Below are positions 18,704-27,135 of a DNA stretch of 64,000 bases, in pieces. Position 1 is the stretch's first letter; each line of letters begins with the position of its first letter. The DNA is from Amycolatopsis eburnea (GTDB taxonomy: Bacteria > Actinomycetota > Actinomycetes > Mycobacteriales > Pseudonocardiaceae). A model generated the notes under the pieces. It had not been told where the DNA came from. It searched no databases and worked only from the letters and a program-made list of their open reading frames with translations. The stretch is taken from positions 434,001 to 498,000 of the forward strand of contig NZ_RSEC01000058.1 in the NCBI RefSeq assembly GCF_003937945.1, in the 5' to 3' direction. The translations under genes and the position numbers were made by a program.

Positions 18704-20691
18704 TGATGTTCGACTCAGTACTGGTCGCGAACCGGGGCGAGATCGCGGTCCGCGTCATCCGCACGCTGCGGGACCTCGGCATCCGCGCGGTCGCGGTGTA
18801 CAGCGACGCGGACGCCGAGGCCCGGCACGTCCGCGAGGCGCACACCGCGGTCCGCATCGGGCCCGCCGAAGCTTCGAAGAGCTACCTGTCCATCCCGGCC
18901 ATCGTGGCCGCCGCCGTGTCGTCGGGCGCGCAGGCCGTGCACCCGGGATACGGCTTCCTGGCGGAGAACGCCGAGTTCGCGCGTGCCTGCGAGGCGGCCG
19001 GGCTGGTGTTCATCGGACCGCCGGTCGAGGCGATCGACGCCATGGGCGACAAGATCCGCGCCAAGGCGACGGTGTCGAAGGCCGGTGTGCCGGTCGTGCC
19101 CGGCGCGTCCGATGTGGACATCCCCGAGGGCGGGTTCGCGGAAGCCGCGGCTCGCGTGGGGTACCCGCTGCTGCTCAAGCCGTCCGCCGGTGGCGGCGGC
19201 AAGGGCATGCGACTGGTGCACGCGCCCGGGGAACTGGACGCCGCGATCGAGTCCGCGCGGCGCGAGGCCAAGGGTTCGTTCGGTGACGACACCCTGCTCA
19301 TGGAGCGGTTCGTCACCACGCCGCGGCACATCGAGATCCAGGTCATGGCCGACCGGCACGGCAACGTCGTCCACCTCGGCGAGCGCGAGTGCAGCCTGCA
19401 GCGGCGGCACCAGAAGATCATCGAGGAAGCGCCGTCGGTGCTGCTCGACGAGGCCACCCGCGAGAAGATGGGCTCGGCCGCGGCCGAGGCCGCGCGGTCG
19501 GTGGGGTACGTCGGGGCGGGCACGGTCGAGTTCATCATGTCGGCGCACAACCCGGACGAGTTCTTCTTCATGGAGATGAACACCCGGCTGCAGGTGGAGC
19601 ACCCGGTCACCGAGCTGGTCACCGGCCTCGACCTGGTCGAGTGGCAGGTCCGGGTCGCGGCGGGGGAACACCTGACCGTCAGGCAGGAAGACGTCGTCCT
19701 CAATGGACACGCCGTCGAAGCGCGCGTGTACGCCGAGGACCCGGCGCGCGGGTTCATCCCGACCGGCGGAACGGTGCTGGCGGTGCACGAACCGGCCGGC
19801 GACGGCGTCCGCGTCGACTCGTGGATGACGCGCGGCGCGGTGATCGGCTCGAACTACGACCCGATGCTGGCCAAGGTCATCGCGTGGGGCCCGGACCGCG
19901 CGGCGGCGCTGCACCGGCTCGACCTGGCGCTGGCGGACACGGCGTTGCTGGGCGTCGGCACGAACACGGCGTTCCTGCGCGGGCTGCTGGCCGACGCCGA
20001 CGTGCGCGCCGGGCGGCTCGACACCGAGCTGGTCGACCGCCGGCTGGCCGACCTCGTGTCGTCGGACGTGCCCGCGGAGTTCTTCGTCGCGGCCGCCTTG
20101 GACCGGTTCCTGGAACTGCAGCCGTCGGGGTCCGTAGTGGACCCGTGGGACGTGCCGGACGGCTGGCGGATGGGCGGCTCCGGCGGCGTGACGTTCCGGC
20201 TGAAGTCCGGCGCGGCCCGCGCGGTGGTCCGCGTCCAGGGCACGCCGGCCGCGGCGACGGTGTTCGTCGACGACGCGGAGCCGGTCGAGGTCTCGGCCCG
20301 GCGCGACGGCGACGTCCTGGAGATCCGGCACGACGGCGGGTTCCACCGCTACCGCCAGGCCTGCGGGCCCGACCGGACCGTCTGGCTGGCCCGCGACGGC
20401 CTGAGCTTTCCCTTCGGGGAGCAGGAGTTCGTGCTCTCGTCGCGTGGCGAGGCCGCCGGGGCCGGGCCGGTCACCAGCCCGATGCCGGGCACGGTGCTCG
20501 TCGTGAAGGTCGCCGCCGGTGACGTCGTGAAGGCCGGGACCCCGTTGCTGGTGGTCGAAGCCATGAAGATGGAGCACACGGTCACCGCGCCGGTCGACGG
20601 CGTGGTCAGCGAACTCCCCGTCCGGGCCGGCCAACAGGTCGCGCTGGACGAAACCCTTGCCGTAGTGACGCCCCAAGAGGAGCAGCAGTGA
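18703..20691 (+). CDS. accA1: Acyl-CoA carboxylase alpha subunit (biotin carboxylase plus BCCP)
   Basis: A 662-residue biotin-dependent subunit that pairs with the preceding gene. The start is ATG 18703 (an ATGATG pair overlapping the accD1 stop), beginning FDSVLVANRGEIAVRVIRTL. The biotin carboxylase ATP-grasp has KPSAGGGGKGMRLVH and EMNTRLQVEHPVTELVTGLD. The C-terminal biotinyl domain carries EAMKMEHT with the biotinylated Lys at about residue 622. The layout BC-linker-BCCP in one chain is that of MccA/AccA1. It overlaps the next gene by 4 bp (GTGA), so all three are translationally coupled. Confidence 0.95.
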
Positions 20692-21842
20692 TCGACTTCC
20701 GCCTGGACGAGGAGTACGAAGCCCTCCGCAAGACGGTGGAGGACTTCGCGCACGCCGAAGTCGCGCCGGTGATCGGCGAGCTGTACGAGAAGGAAGAATT
20801 CCCGTACGAGATCGTCGCGAAGATGGCCGAGATGGGCCTGTTCGGCCTGCCGTTCCCCGAGGAGTTCGGCGGCATGGGCGGGGACTACTTCGCGCTGTGC
20901 CTGGCTTTGGAGGAGCTGGCGCGGGTCGACTCGTCGGTCGCGATCACCCTGGAGGCCGGGGTGTCGCTCGGCGCGATGCCGATCTTCCGGTTCGGCACCC
21001 AGGAGCAGAAGGAGAAGTGGCTCCCCGACCTCTGCGCCGGCACGGCGCTGGGCGGCTTCGGCCTGACCGAGCCGGGCGGCGGCTCGGACGCGGGCGCGAC
21101 CCGCACCCGCGCCACCGAGGACGGCGACGAGTGGGTCATCAACGGCAGCAAGGCGTTCATCACGAACTCGGGCACCGACATCACGCGGCTGGTGACGGTC
21201 ACGGCGGTGACGGACGTGATGGAGAACGGCCGCAAGGAGATCTCGGCGATCATCGTCCCGTCGGGCACACCGGGCTTCGAGGTGGCGCCGAAGTACTCGA
21301 AGGTCGGCTGGAACTGCTCCGACACGCACGAACTGTCCTTTTCGGACGTCCGGGTGCCGGTAGAGAACCTGGTCGGCACGCGGGGCCGCGGGTACGCGCA
21401 GTTCCTGTCCATCTTGGACGAAGGCCGCGTCGCGATCGCCGCGCTGTCCGTCGGCCTGGCGCAGGGCTGCGTCGACGAGTGCCTGAAGTACGTGAAGGAC
21501 CGCGTCGCGTTCGGCAAGCGGATCGGGGAGTACCAGGCGATCCAGTTCAAGATCGCCGACATGGAGGTCCGCACGCACACCGCGCGCCTGGCGTACTACC
21601 AGGCGGCGTCGAAGATGCTGCGCGGCGAGCCGTTCAAGAAGGAGGCGTCGATCGCGAAGCTGGTCGCGTCGAACGCGGCGATGGACAACGCGCGCGACGC
21701 CACCCAGATCTTCGGCGGCTACGGCTTCATGAACGAGTTCCCGGTCAGCCGCTTCTACCGCGACGCCAAGATCCTCGAGATCGGTGAGGGGACGAGCGAG
21801 GTGCAGAAGATGCTGATCTCCCGGCACCTCGGCGTCGCCTGA
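20688..21842 (+). CDS. fadE19: Acyl-CoA dehydrogenase, probably isovaleryl-CoA dehydrogenase
   Basis: A 384-residue FAD-dependent acyl-CoA dehydrogenase catalysing the step before the carboxylase in leucine catabolism (isovaleryl-CoA to methylcrotonyl-CoA). It has the signature GGFGLTEPGGGSDAGATRT, the FAD segment NARDATQIFGGYGFMNEFPVSRFYRDAKI and the C-terminal EIGEGTSEVQKMLISRHLG. GTG 20688 overlaps the accA1 stop. The gene order accD1-accA1-fadE matches the mycobacterial leucine cluster. The hydratase and lyase of that pathway are not in the window. The substrate assignment comes from context. Confidence 0.9.
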   Translation: MIDFRLDEEYEALRKTVEDFAHAEVAPVIGELYEKEEFPYEIVAKMAEMGLFGLPFPEEFGGMGGDYFALCLALEELARVDSSVAITLEAGVSLGAMPIFRFGTQEQKEKWLPDLCAGTALGGFGLTEPGGGSDAGATRTRATEDGDEWVINGSKAFITNSGTDITRLVTVTAVTDVMENGRKEISAIIVPSGTPGFEVAPKYSKVGWNCSDTHELSFSDVRVPVENLVGTRGRGYAQFLSILDEGRVAIAALSVGLAQGCVDECLKYVKDRVAFGKRIGEYQAIQFKIADMEVRTHTARLAYYQAASKMLRGEPFKKEASIAKLVASNAAMDNARDATQIFGGYGFMNEFPVSRFYRDAKILEIGEGTSEVQKMLISRHLGVA

Positions 21843-21904
21843 CGTAACGCCCGGGGCGTCGCCGGCGAAGTGGCGGCGGGGTGCTCGCCCGCCGCGCCGG
21901 TCGA

Positions 21905-21932
21905 CGACGGCTCGGAGTTCGACGAGCCGTCG
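21905..21932. terminator. Hairpin between fadE19 and the secretion cassette
   Basis: CGACGGCTCG (21905-21914) and CGAGCCGTCG (21923-21932) form a perfect 10-bp stem with an 8-nt loop, 63 bp after fadE19 and about 80 bp after the convergent effector gene. It could serve both transcripts. Confidence 0.45.
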
Positions 21933-22012
21933 CCACCGGCCAGCACGGTCACCGTGCCCACGCCCAGCCCCACGCCGATGACGTTCCGGCCGGCTACACC
22001 TGCTGGTGACCG

Positions 22013-23356
22013 CTACTGCTGCTGCTGCTGTTCCTGCTGCTTCTTGTCCTCTTCGGCCCACGCGGCTTCGGCCTGCATCTGGATGTCGGTGAGGCCGCGG
22101 TCGACCTGCACGATGTCCTTGCCCGCCCAGCCGACGAAGTTCTTCGAGCTCTTGGCGTCGGACAGCGCCTTGAGCATCGGGTAGTAGTCCGGGTGGTTCT
22201 TCTTGATCCAGTCGTCGGCGAACTTCATCTTCTGGTAGCTGTCGCCGAACTTGGTCTTGAGCCAGTCCTCGTGCTTCTTGATCACAGAGATGTCGTGGTC
22301 GCTCAGGTGCGACTTCGGCGGCGTCGGCTTCGGCGGCTCGGGCGGCTTCGGCAGCGGCCGCGAGAAGTTCGGCGTGGTGCCGTCGCCGGGCGGACGCGTG
22401 CTCGGGGTGGCGCCACCACCGGGACCGTCGTGCGTGATCGCCGTGCCCGGCGGGGGCAGCGGCCGCGAGAAGTTCGGGGTCGTGCCGTCGCCCGGGGGTC
22501 GCGTGCTGGGGGTGGCGCCGCCACCGGGACGGTCGTGGGTGATCGCGGTGCCCGGTGGCGGCACCGGCGTCAGCTCGTGGCCCGCGCTCGAGGACGAACC
22601 CGGCTTGCCCTTGACCAGCTTCGACAGCCCGGTGAGCCGGGCCAGCGTGCGGCCGGCGTAGGCGACGACCTTGGCGAGCTTCGCCATCATCGCCGCGACC
22701 TGCACCGAGACGGTGGCGACGCACTTGGTCACGCCGACGGCGATCGACGCGCCGAAGGTCGGGATGGCGAGCGCGAGCGCGATCAGCATCGTGGAGATGA
22801 TGTCGCCGAGGATCGTCGTGATGATGTCGCGCAGCAGCGCGCGGACCGCGCCGATCAGCGCCCCGGTGGTCTCGACCATGTAGCCGGCGACGTCGGCCGC
22901 CTTGGCGTTGGCGTCGATCCAGCCCTTCCGGTCGTTGATCGACTTGAGGAAGCTGTCGTAGCCCTTGCCCTGCCACTGGGTGATCGTCGACTTGAGCGTC
23001 TCGTCCAGCTCGGTGCCGGTGTTGCGCAGCGACTCGCCGATCTTGTGCAGCTCGTTGGCGACCTTCGTGACTTCCGACGGGTTGCCCGCGACCTGGTCGA
23101 GCGGCCACTTGAGGAACGAGACGTGCTCGATCAGCCAGCCCAGCCCCGCCGCGATCAGCTTCGCGAGCGGGTCCATCGCGAACGCGACGGTGTCGAGCAC
23201 GGCGCTGATGACGTTGATGCCCAGTTCGACGCTGACGGCCGCGAGGTCGCCGCCGTGCTCGGTCTGGACCTTGCCGATCGAGTCGCCGACCTGCTTCCAG
23301 CTGTCGAAGACGCCGGCGCCCGTGGTGGAGTTCGCCGACGTGATGGGGACGGTCAC
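22013..23356 (-). CDS. Large type VII secretion-associated effector-like protein with 35-residue repeats
   Basis: A 447-residue protein, start GTG 23356 overlapping the stop of the EspC-like gene (GTGA). The N-terminal ~190 residues are helical and WXG/LXG-like (QWQGKGYDSFLKSINDRKGW). A hydrophobic segment follows (LLRDIITTILGDIISTM, LIALALAIPTFGAS). Then come two perfect-register 35-residue Pro/Gly/Thr repeats starting PPGTAITHD and ending NFSRPLP, which differ by one residue (R or G after THD). A charged C-terminal domain with DWIKKNHPDYYPMLKAL ends in the Gln-rich EEDKKQQEQQQQQ. This architecture resembles secreted polymorphic-toxin carriers. No nuclease or other toxin motif is recognised and no immunity gene follows, so the activity is open. 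Confidence 0.75.
   Translation of the reverse strand: MTVPITSANSTTGAGVFDSWKQVGDSIGKVQTEHGGDLAAVSVELGINVISAVLDTVAFAMDPLAKLIAAGLGWLIEHVSFLKWPLDQVAGNPSEVTKVANELHKIGESLRNTGTELDETLKSTITQWQGKGYDSFLKSINDRKGWIDANAKAADVAGYMVETTGALIGAVRALLRDIITTILGDIISTMLIALALAIPTFGASIAVGVTKCVATVSVQVAAMMAKLAKVVAYAGRTLARLTGLSKLVKGKPGSSSSAGHELTPVPPPGTAITHDRPGGGATPSTRPPGDGTTPNFSRPLPPPGTAITHDGPGGGATPSTRPPGDGTTPNFSRPLPKPPEPPKPTPPKSHLSDHDISVIKKHEDWLKTKFGDSYQKMKFADDWIKKNHPDYYPMLKALSDAKSSKNFVGWAGKDIVQVDRGLTDIQMQAEAAWAEEDKKQQEQQQQQ
22351..22560 (-). repeat. Two 105-bp in-frame tandem repeats in the effector gene
   Basis: The block starting GCAGCGGCCGCGAGAAG at 22351 recurs at 22456, a period of 105 bp or 35 codons. The copies encode Pro/Gly/Thr-rich linkers. 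A few third-position differences show that this is not a fresh duplication. Confidence 0.85.
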
Positions 23357-23688
23357 TTGCCCAGCTCCGTTTCGAAGGTGCTCAAGCCCTGAGCCGTGTT
23401 CGAGTCGTGGGTCGCGTACGTCTCGGCGGCCTTCTTGACGTCGGCCGCGGACTTCCCGATGTCGCCGACGAGGTTGTTGATCTCCCCGGTGATCACGGCC
23501 ATCGTGACCCGCGACGGCACGGCGAGGACCTGGGCGAGCAGGATGCCGAACGCGGCGTTGTCGAACCCGTTCGCGGCCTGCATCCGGTTCGCGGCCTCCT
23601 GCACCGCCGGCTGCGTGGTGCCCGACAGGAACTGGCTGAACTTCTGCAGCTCGGCCGGGTCGACCGAGAATCCTTCTCCGGTAACCAC
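23353..23688 (-). CDS. EspC-like (DUF2580) ESX secretion-associated protein
   Basis: A 111-residue helical protein of the EspC/DUF2580 kind, which are co-secreted partners in ESX systems. It has the typical FSVDPAELQKFSQFL start, a central AFGILLAQVLAVPSR and a helical C-terminus with SAADVKKAAETYATHDSNTAQGL. GTG 23688 is preceded by GGAGGAG. It sits between a YbaB-like gene and the large effector-like protein, overlapping the latter by 4 bp, so the three form one operon. No ESX core genes (eccA-E) are in the window. Confidence 0.8.
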   Translation of the reverse strand: MVTGEGFSVDPAELQKFSQFLSGTTQPAVQEAANRMQAANGFDNAAFGILLAQVLAVPSRVTMAVITGEINNLVGDIGKSAADVKKAAETYATHDSNTAQGLSTFETELGK

Positions 23689-23703
23689 CGGTTCTCCTCC
23701 GTA

Positions 23704-24279
23704 CTACCAGGGGTTGCTTTCGCCGTCGTCCTCGTCCGGCGCGGGCCGGGGACGGCGGCGCGGCGGGCCTTGCTGGGGCGGCGGTGGCGGTGGCGGGCGG
23801 TGCGGGGGCCGCGCCGGGCGGTCGTCGGCCTCCTGCTCCGGCATGAACACGTCGCTCTTGTCCGGGCCGGGTCCCGCGTCCGGCTCGGGGGCGGGCAGGA
23901 ACTCGTCGAGCAGTTCGCGGGCGGCCGAGCTCTCGCCGACCATGCCCTCGAACGCGCCGGCGACCTGGGCCGAAACCTTCTGCTGCGCCTTGCCGATCAG
24001 CTGCAGCACCAGGCCGGACAGGGCTTGCGGGGGCCGTTCGTACGCGCGGGGCCCGAACCGGAGGTCCTGCAGCACGCCGCTGGGACCGACGGTCACCGAG
24101 ACCGCGCCGTCCGGCGACTGCACGCTGGCGGTGGCGGACCGGAGCGTTTCCTGCGTGGCCGCGGCTTTTGCCCGGATTTCTTCGAGTTCGACGGTGAACG
24201 CGGCCAACGGATCGCCCGGGGGCACTGACTGAGTCAATTCGTCCTCGTCGCGGGAGAGGTGGGGAACGGCGAAAGTCAA
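23704..24279 (-). CDS. YbaB/EbfC-like protein with proline-rich tail
   Basis: A 191-residue protein. Residues ~20-115 match the YbaB/EbfC DNA-binding fold in pattern: a helix with ELEEIRAKAAATQETLRSATAS, then strands GAVSVTVGPSGVLQDLRF and a long helix with VLQLIGKAQQKVSAQVAGAFEGM. The tail is acidic and then Pro/Arg-rich, with a run of seven prolines. YbaB paralogues of this type are commonly the first gene of EspC-effector operons in actinobacteria. They may act as chaperones or regulators rather than nucleoid proteins. Confidence 0.75.
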   Translation of the reverse strand: MTFAVPHLSRDEDELTQSVPPGDPLAAFTVELEEIRAKAAATQETLRSATASVQSPDGAVSVTVGPSGVLQDLRFGPRAYERPPQALSGLVLQLIGKAQQKVSAQVAGAFEGMVGESSAARELLDEFLPAPEPDAGPGPDKSDVFMPEQEADDRPARPPHRPPPPPPPQQGPPRRRPRPAPDEDDGESNPW

Positions 24280-24384
24280 TCAGCGCTCTTTGAAGCTCGG
24301 ATGACGCGCACCGAGCCACCGGCTTAACGAGGTGTGGATCGCCGAAGTCGGCCCGTGCGTACCCCGTGTGCGGTAAACAGGGGC

Positions 24385-24897
24385 ATGGACAACACCGTCA
24401 TCCGATCGGGCGATTCCGGGGACGCCGACATCCTCCTGGGCTTCTTCGACGAAGCCGTCGAATGGCTGGTCGCGCGAGGCAGCTCGAAGCAGTGGGGAAC
24501 CGAGCCGTGGAGCCGCGTCCCGAAGCGCGTCGAACGCGTCAAGGGCATGGCCGCGGATCCGGGGCTGCGCATCGCGATGGTCGACGGCGAAGCGGCCGGC
24601 GCGCTGATCGTCTCGGAAGAGCACGACCCGCACGTGCCGCCGGTTGACGAGCGTGAACTGTACGTCCGGCTGCTGATCACGTCCCGGCGGTTCACCGGCA
24701 GGCGCGTCGGCGGGCGGCTCATCGAGTACGCGCTCGACGAGGCGCGGCGGCGCGGCATCGACCTCGTGCGCGTCGACTGCTGGGCCGGCGGCGACGGCGA
24801 CCTGCAGCGCTACTACGAGAGCCAGGGCTTCAAGCCGACCGTGCGGTTCCACGTCGACGACTGGGTCGGGCAGGTCCTGGAGCAACGCGTGGGGTAG
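24385..24897 (+). CDS. GNAT-family N-acetyltransferase
   Basis: A 170-residue acetyltransferase. ATG 24385 gives the natural start MDNTVIRSGDSGDADILLGF. The central strands ALIVSEEHDP and ELYVRLLITSRRFTGRRVGGRLIEYAL contain the acetyl-CoA pyrophosphate loop (RFTGRRVGGRL, R/Q-x-x-G-x-G/A type). The C-terminus has RYYESQGFKPTVRFHVDDW. No partner gene indicates the substrate. Upstream it is divergent from the YbaB-like gene. Confidence 0.85.
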   Translation: MDNTVIRSGDSGDADILLGFFDEAVEWLVARGSSKQWGTEPWSRVPKRVERVKGMAADPGLRIAMVDGEAAGALIVSEEHDPHVPPVDERELYVRLLITSRRFTGRRVGGRLIEYALDEARRRGIDLVRVDCWAGGDGDLQRYYESQGFKPTVRFHVDDWVGQVLEQRVG

Positions 24898-24919
24898 CGC
24901 GATCGCGGGCCAGGGGTGA

Positions 24920-24941
24920 CACTGTTGACGCAGTGCCAACA
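24920..24941 (+). promoter_or_regulatory. Overlapping inverted repeats before the SDR gene
   Basis: CACTG-TTGACG-CAGTG (24920-24935) overlaps TGTTG-N9-CAACA (24923-24941), 15 bp before ATG 24957. TTGACG inside it could be a -35 box. This is a plausible regulator site for the SDR-hydrolase pair. Confidence 0.4.
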
Positions 24942-24956
24942 GACGAAGGAGTCGCC

Positions 24957-25802
24957 ATGGCCGAGGAGCTCGCGGGCAAGGTCGTCGTCATCACCGGTGG
25001 CGGGCAGGGGATCGGCGCGGCGACCGCGTCGGCGCTGTCCCGGCTGGGCGCGAAGGTGGTGATCGGCGACCTCGACCAGGTCAGGGCCGAGAAGACGGCA
25101 GGCGAGCTGGACGCCGAGGCGCTCCCGCTGGACGTCACCGACATCGCCGGCTTCACCGGGTTCCTCGACGAGGTCGAACGCCGCCACGGGCGCATCGACG
25201 TGCTGATCAACAACGCCGGGATCATGCCGCTGGCCCGCCTTGAAGAGGAGAGCGACGCGACCACGCGGCGGCAGCTGGAGATCAACCTGCACGCGGTCAT
25301 CCACGGCACGCGCGAAGCGATCAAGCGGATGCGCCCGCGGCGGTCCGGGCACATCGTCAACGTCGCTTCCTTCGCGGGCAAGGCGGGTTTCCCGGGCGCG
25401 GCGACGTACTGCGCGACGAAGCACGCCGTCGTCGGGCTGTCCGAGGCGGTGCACCTGGAGCTGCACGGGTCCGGCGTGCACGTCTCGTGCGTGATGCCCG
25501 CCATCGTGCGGACGGAACTCGCGAGCGGCCTCGGCGAGGCGAAGCTGTTCAAGTCCTCGCGCCCGGAAGATGTGGCCGACGCCATCGTATCCACGCTGCG
25601 CAAGCCTCGTTTCGAGGTCTTCGTACCCCGGTCCGTGGGAACTATGGGCAAGCTCACCCGGCTGCTGCCGCGGCGGGCCGGTGAAGCGATCGCCCGCGCG
25701 CTCAAAGCGGACCAGCTTTTGGCTTCAGCGGCCCATTCCCCGGCTCGCGCGGAGTACGAGGCGCGCGCCGCCGAAAGCGCTCCCGGAGCGTCCCAGGAGT
25801 AA
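24957..25802 (+). CDS. Short-chain dehydrogenase/reductase
   Basis: A classical SDR of 281 residues, ATG 24957 behind GAAGGAG. The cofactor motif VVVITGGGQGIGAATASALSRLG (TGxxxGIG) is followed by an acidic residue after strand 2 (VIGDLD), which favours NAD. It has NNAG in DVLINNAGIMPL, the catalytic Ser in NVASFAGKAGFPG and YCATK. The C-terminal extension (about 40 residues past the core) resembles mycobacterial SDRs involved in lipid metabolism. A PhaC-like hydrolase follows 112 bp downstream, suggesting joint work on a hydroxyacyl or alcohol substrate. Confidence 0.9.
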   Translation: MAEELAGKVVVITGGGQGIGAATASALSRLGAKVVIGDLDQVRAEKTAGELDAEALPLDVTDIAGFTGFLDEVERRHGRIDVLINNAGIMPLARLEEESDATTRRQLEINLHAVIHGTREAIKRMRPRRSGHIVNVASFAGKAGFPGAATYCATKHAVVGLSEAVHLELHGSGVHVSCVMPAIVRTELASGLGEAKLFKSSRPEDVADAIVSTLRKPRFEVFVPRSVGTMGKLTRLLPRRAGEAIARALKADQLLASAAHSPARAEYEARAAESAPGASQE

Positions 25803-25914
25803 CTCGGACGGCCTAGCGACTGTCCGATTTGGACGTGGGCGGTGTTGAGTCCACCGGGCTGACCGGGCAAGATTGGCCGGAAGTGCCCGGGGGACGTCGC
25901 AGGAGGCTTTCGAA

Positions 25915-26976
25915 ATGGTTTCACCGCCCGCACGACTGGCCGCGGCGGCGTCGAACGTGGTCGGCAAGGTGCTGCACGGCGGTGTCGCCGACCTGCGCCC
26001 GATGCCGCGGGTGCTGGTCGACCAGGGCCCCAACCGCTCGCTGTACCGGATGACGCACAGCAGCCGCCCGGTGTCCGGGCCGCCGGTCCTGCTGGTGCCG
26101 CCGCTGGCCGCGCCGGCGATCTGCTTCGACCTGCGTCGCGGCTGCAGCCTCATCGAGCACCTGGTCGAGCGCGGCCGCAACGCCTACCTCGTCGACTACG
26201 GCATGGTGGCGTTCTCGGACCGGCGCCTGGGCATCGAGCACTGGATCGACGAGGTGCTGCCGCGCGCGATCCGGCGCGTGAGCCAGGATTCGGGCGGTCA
26301 GGACGTCCACTTGGTGTCGTGGTCGCTCGGCGGGATCTTCTCGCTGCTGGTGAACGCCGACCAGCCGGACCTCCCGATCGCGTCGATCACGGCGATCGGT
26401 TCCCCGGTGGACTTCACGGCGATCCCGATCGTGGCGCCGTTCCGCCCGCTGGTCGACCTGACGAACGGCCACCTGCTGACCCCGATCTACCGCGCGTTCG
26501 GCGGCGCACCGTCCTATTTGGTCAGCCGCGTGTTCCGCGCGACGGGCATCAGCAAGGAGATCACGAAGCCGATCGCGATCCTGAAGAACCTCGACGACCG
26601 CGACTACCTCGCGCAGATCGAGGCGGTCGACCACTTCATGAGCAACATGTACGCCTACCCCGGGCGCACGTTCGGCCAGCTGTACCACCGGCTGTTCCGC
26701 ACGAACGACCTGGCCGAGGGCAAGGTCGACCTCAACGGGCGCATCATCTCGCTGTCCTCGGTGCGCGTCCCGACGCTGGTGGTGGCGGGCGAGAACGACA
26801 CGATCGCGCCGCGCCCGTCGGTCGAGCGGGTCGTGGAACTGCTGGACAACGCCCCGGAAGTCCGCTTCAAGACCGCGCCGGGCGGCCACCTCGGCGTCCT
26901 GACCGGCCGCAAGGCGCGCGGCACGACGTGGCGCTACCTGGACGAGTTCCTCGACGACCAGGCCTCAGCCGACTAG
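25915..26976 (+). CDS. PHA-synthase-like alpha/beta hydrolase
   Basis: A 353-residue protein with ATG 25915 and AGGAGG upstream. It follows the PhaC class III pattern: PPVLLVPPLAAPAICFDL, then GRNAYLVDYGMV and the nucleophile elbow HLVSWSLGGIFSLL. Late motifs are VPTLVVAGENDTIAPRPSV (Asp) and APGGHLGVLTGRKA (His). True PHA synthases use Cys in the elbow (GxCxG); here it is Ser, so it is more likely a hydrolase or acyltransferase. The last 13 codons are repeated downstream by the 99-bp duplication at 26936-27135, but the frame itself is intact. Confidence 0.85.
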   Translation: MVSPPARLAAAASNVVGKVLHGGVADLRPMPRVLVDQGPNRSLYRMTHSSRPVSGPPVLLVPPLAAPAICFDLRRGCSLIEHLVERGRNAYLVDYGMVAFSDRRLGIEHWIDEVLPRAIRRVSQDSGGQDVHLVSWSLGGIFSLLVNADQPDLPIASITAIGSPVDFTAIPIVAPFRPLVDLTNGHLLTPIYRAFGGAPSYLVSRVFRATGISKEITKPIAILKNLDDRDYLAQIEAVDHFMSNMYAYPGRTFGQLYHRLFRTNDLAEGKVDLNGRIISLSSVRVPTLVVAGENDTIAPRPSVERVVELLDNAPEVRFKTAPGGHLGVLTGRKARGTTWRYLDEFLDDQASAD

Positions 26977-27135
26977 GTCGATCTCGAACGGCTCGGCCGC
27001 GCTGTACCGGACGTCCGCCCACACCGCGCCGGGCACCTGGACGAGTTCCTCGACGACCAGGCCTCAGCCGACTAGGTCGATCTCGAACGGCTCGGCCGCG
27101 CTGTACCGGACGTCCGCCCACACCGCGCCGGGCAC
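26936..27135. repeat. Perfect 99-bp direct tandem duplication across two convergent gene ends
   Basis: The segment from 26938 is repeated exactly at 27037 with a 99-bp period; counting the 2-bp AC shared at the edges, identity runs 26936-27036 against 27035-27135. Each copy holds the 3' end of the PhaC-like hydrolase (plus strand) and the 3' end of the amidase (minus strand). The hydrolase uses the stop in copy 1 (26974-26976), the amidase the stop in copy 2 (27064-27066). Both genes stay intact and were evidently overlapping tail to tail before the event. Confidence 0.95.

Noticed and set aside
18715..20676. Long minus-strand open frame opposite accA1
   Set aside because: Shadow frame; accA1 on the plus strand has full biotin carboxylase and BCCP motifs.
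22013..22050. CTG/CAG run as a microsatellite
   Set aside because: It is the coding sequence of the Gln-rich C-terminus and is short.
21870..22184. Plus-strand reading frame starting like a mature lipoprotein (AAGCSPAAPVDDGSEF)
   Set aside because: No signal peptide lies upstream in frame, and the remainder is antisense to the CAG-rich 3' end of the effector gene (runs of Cys). At most a remnant.
25915..26976. True polyhydroxyalkanoate synthase
   Set aside because: The nucleophile elbow has Ser instead of the Cys required for polymerisation, and no phaE/phasin genes are near.
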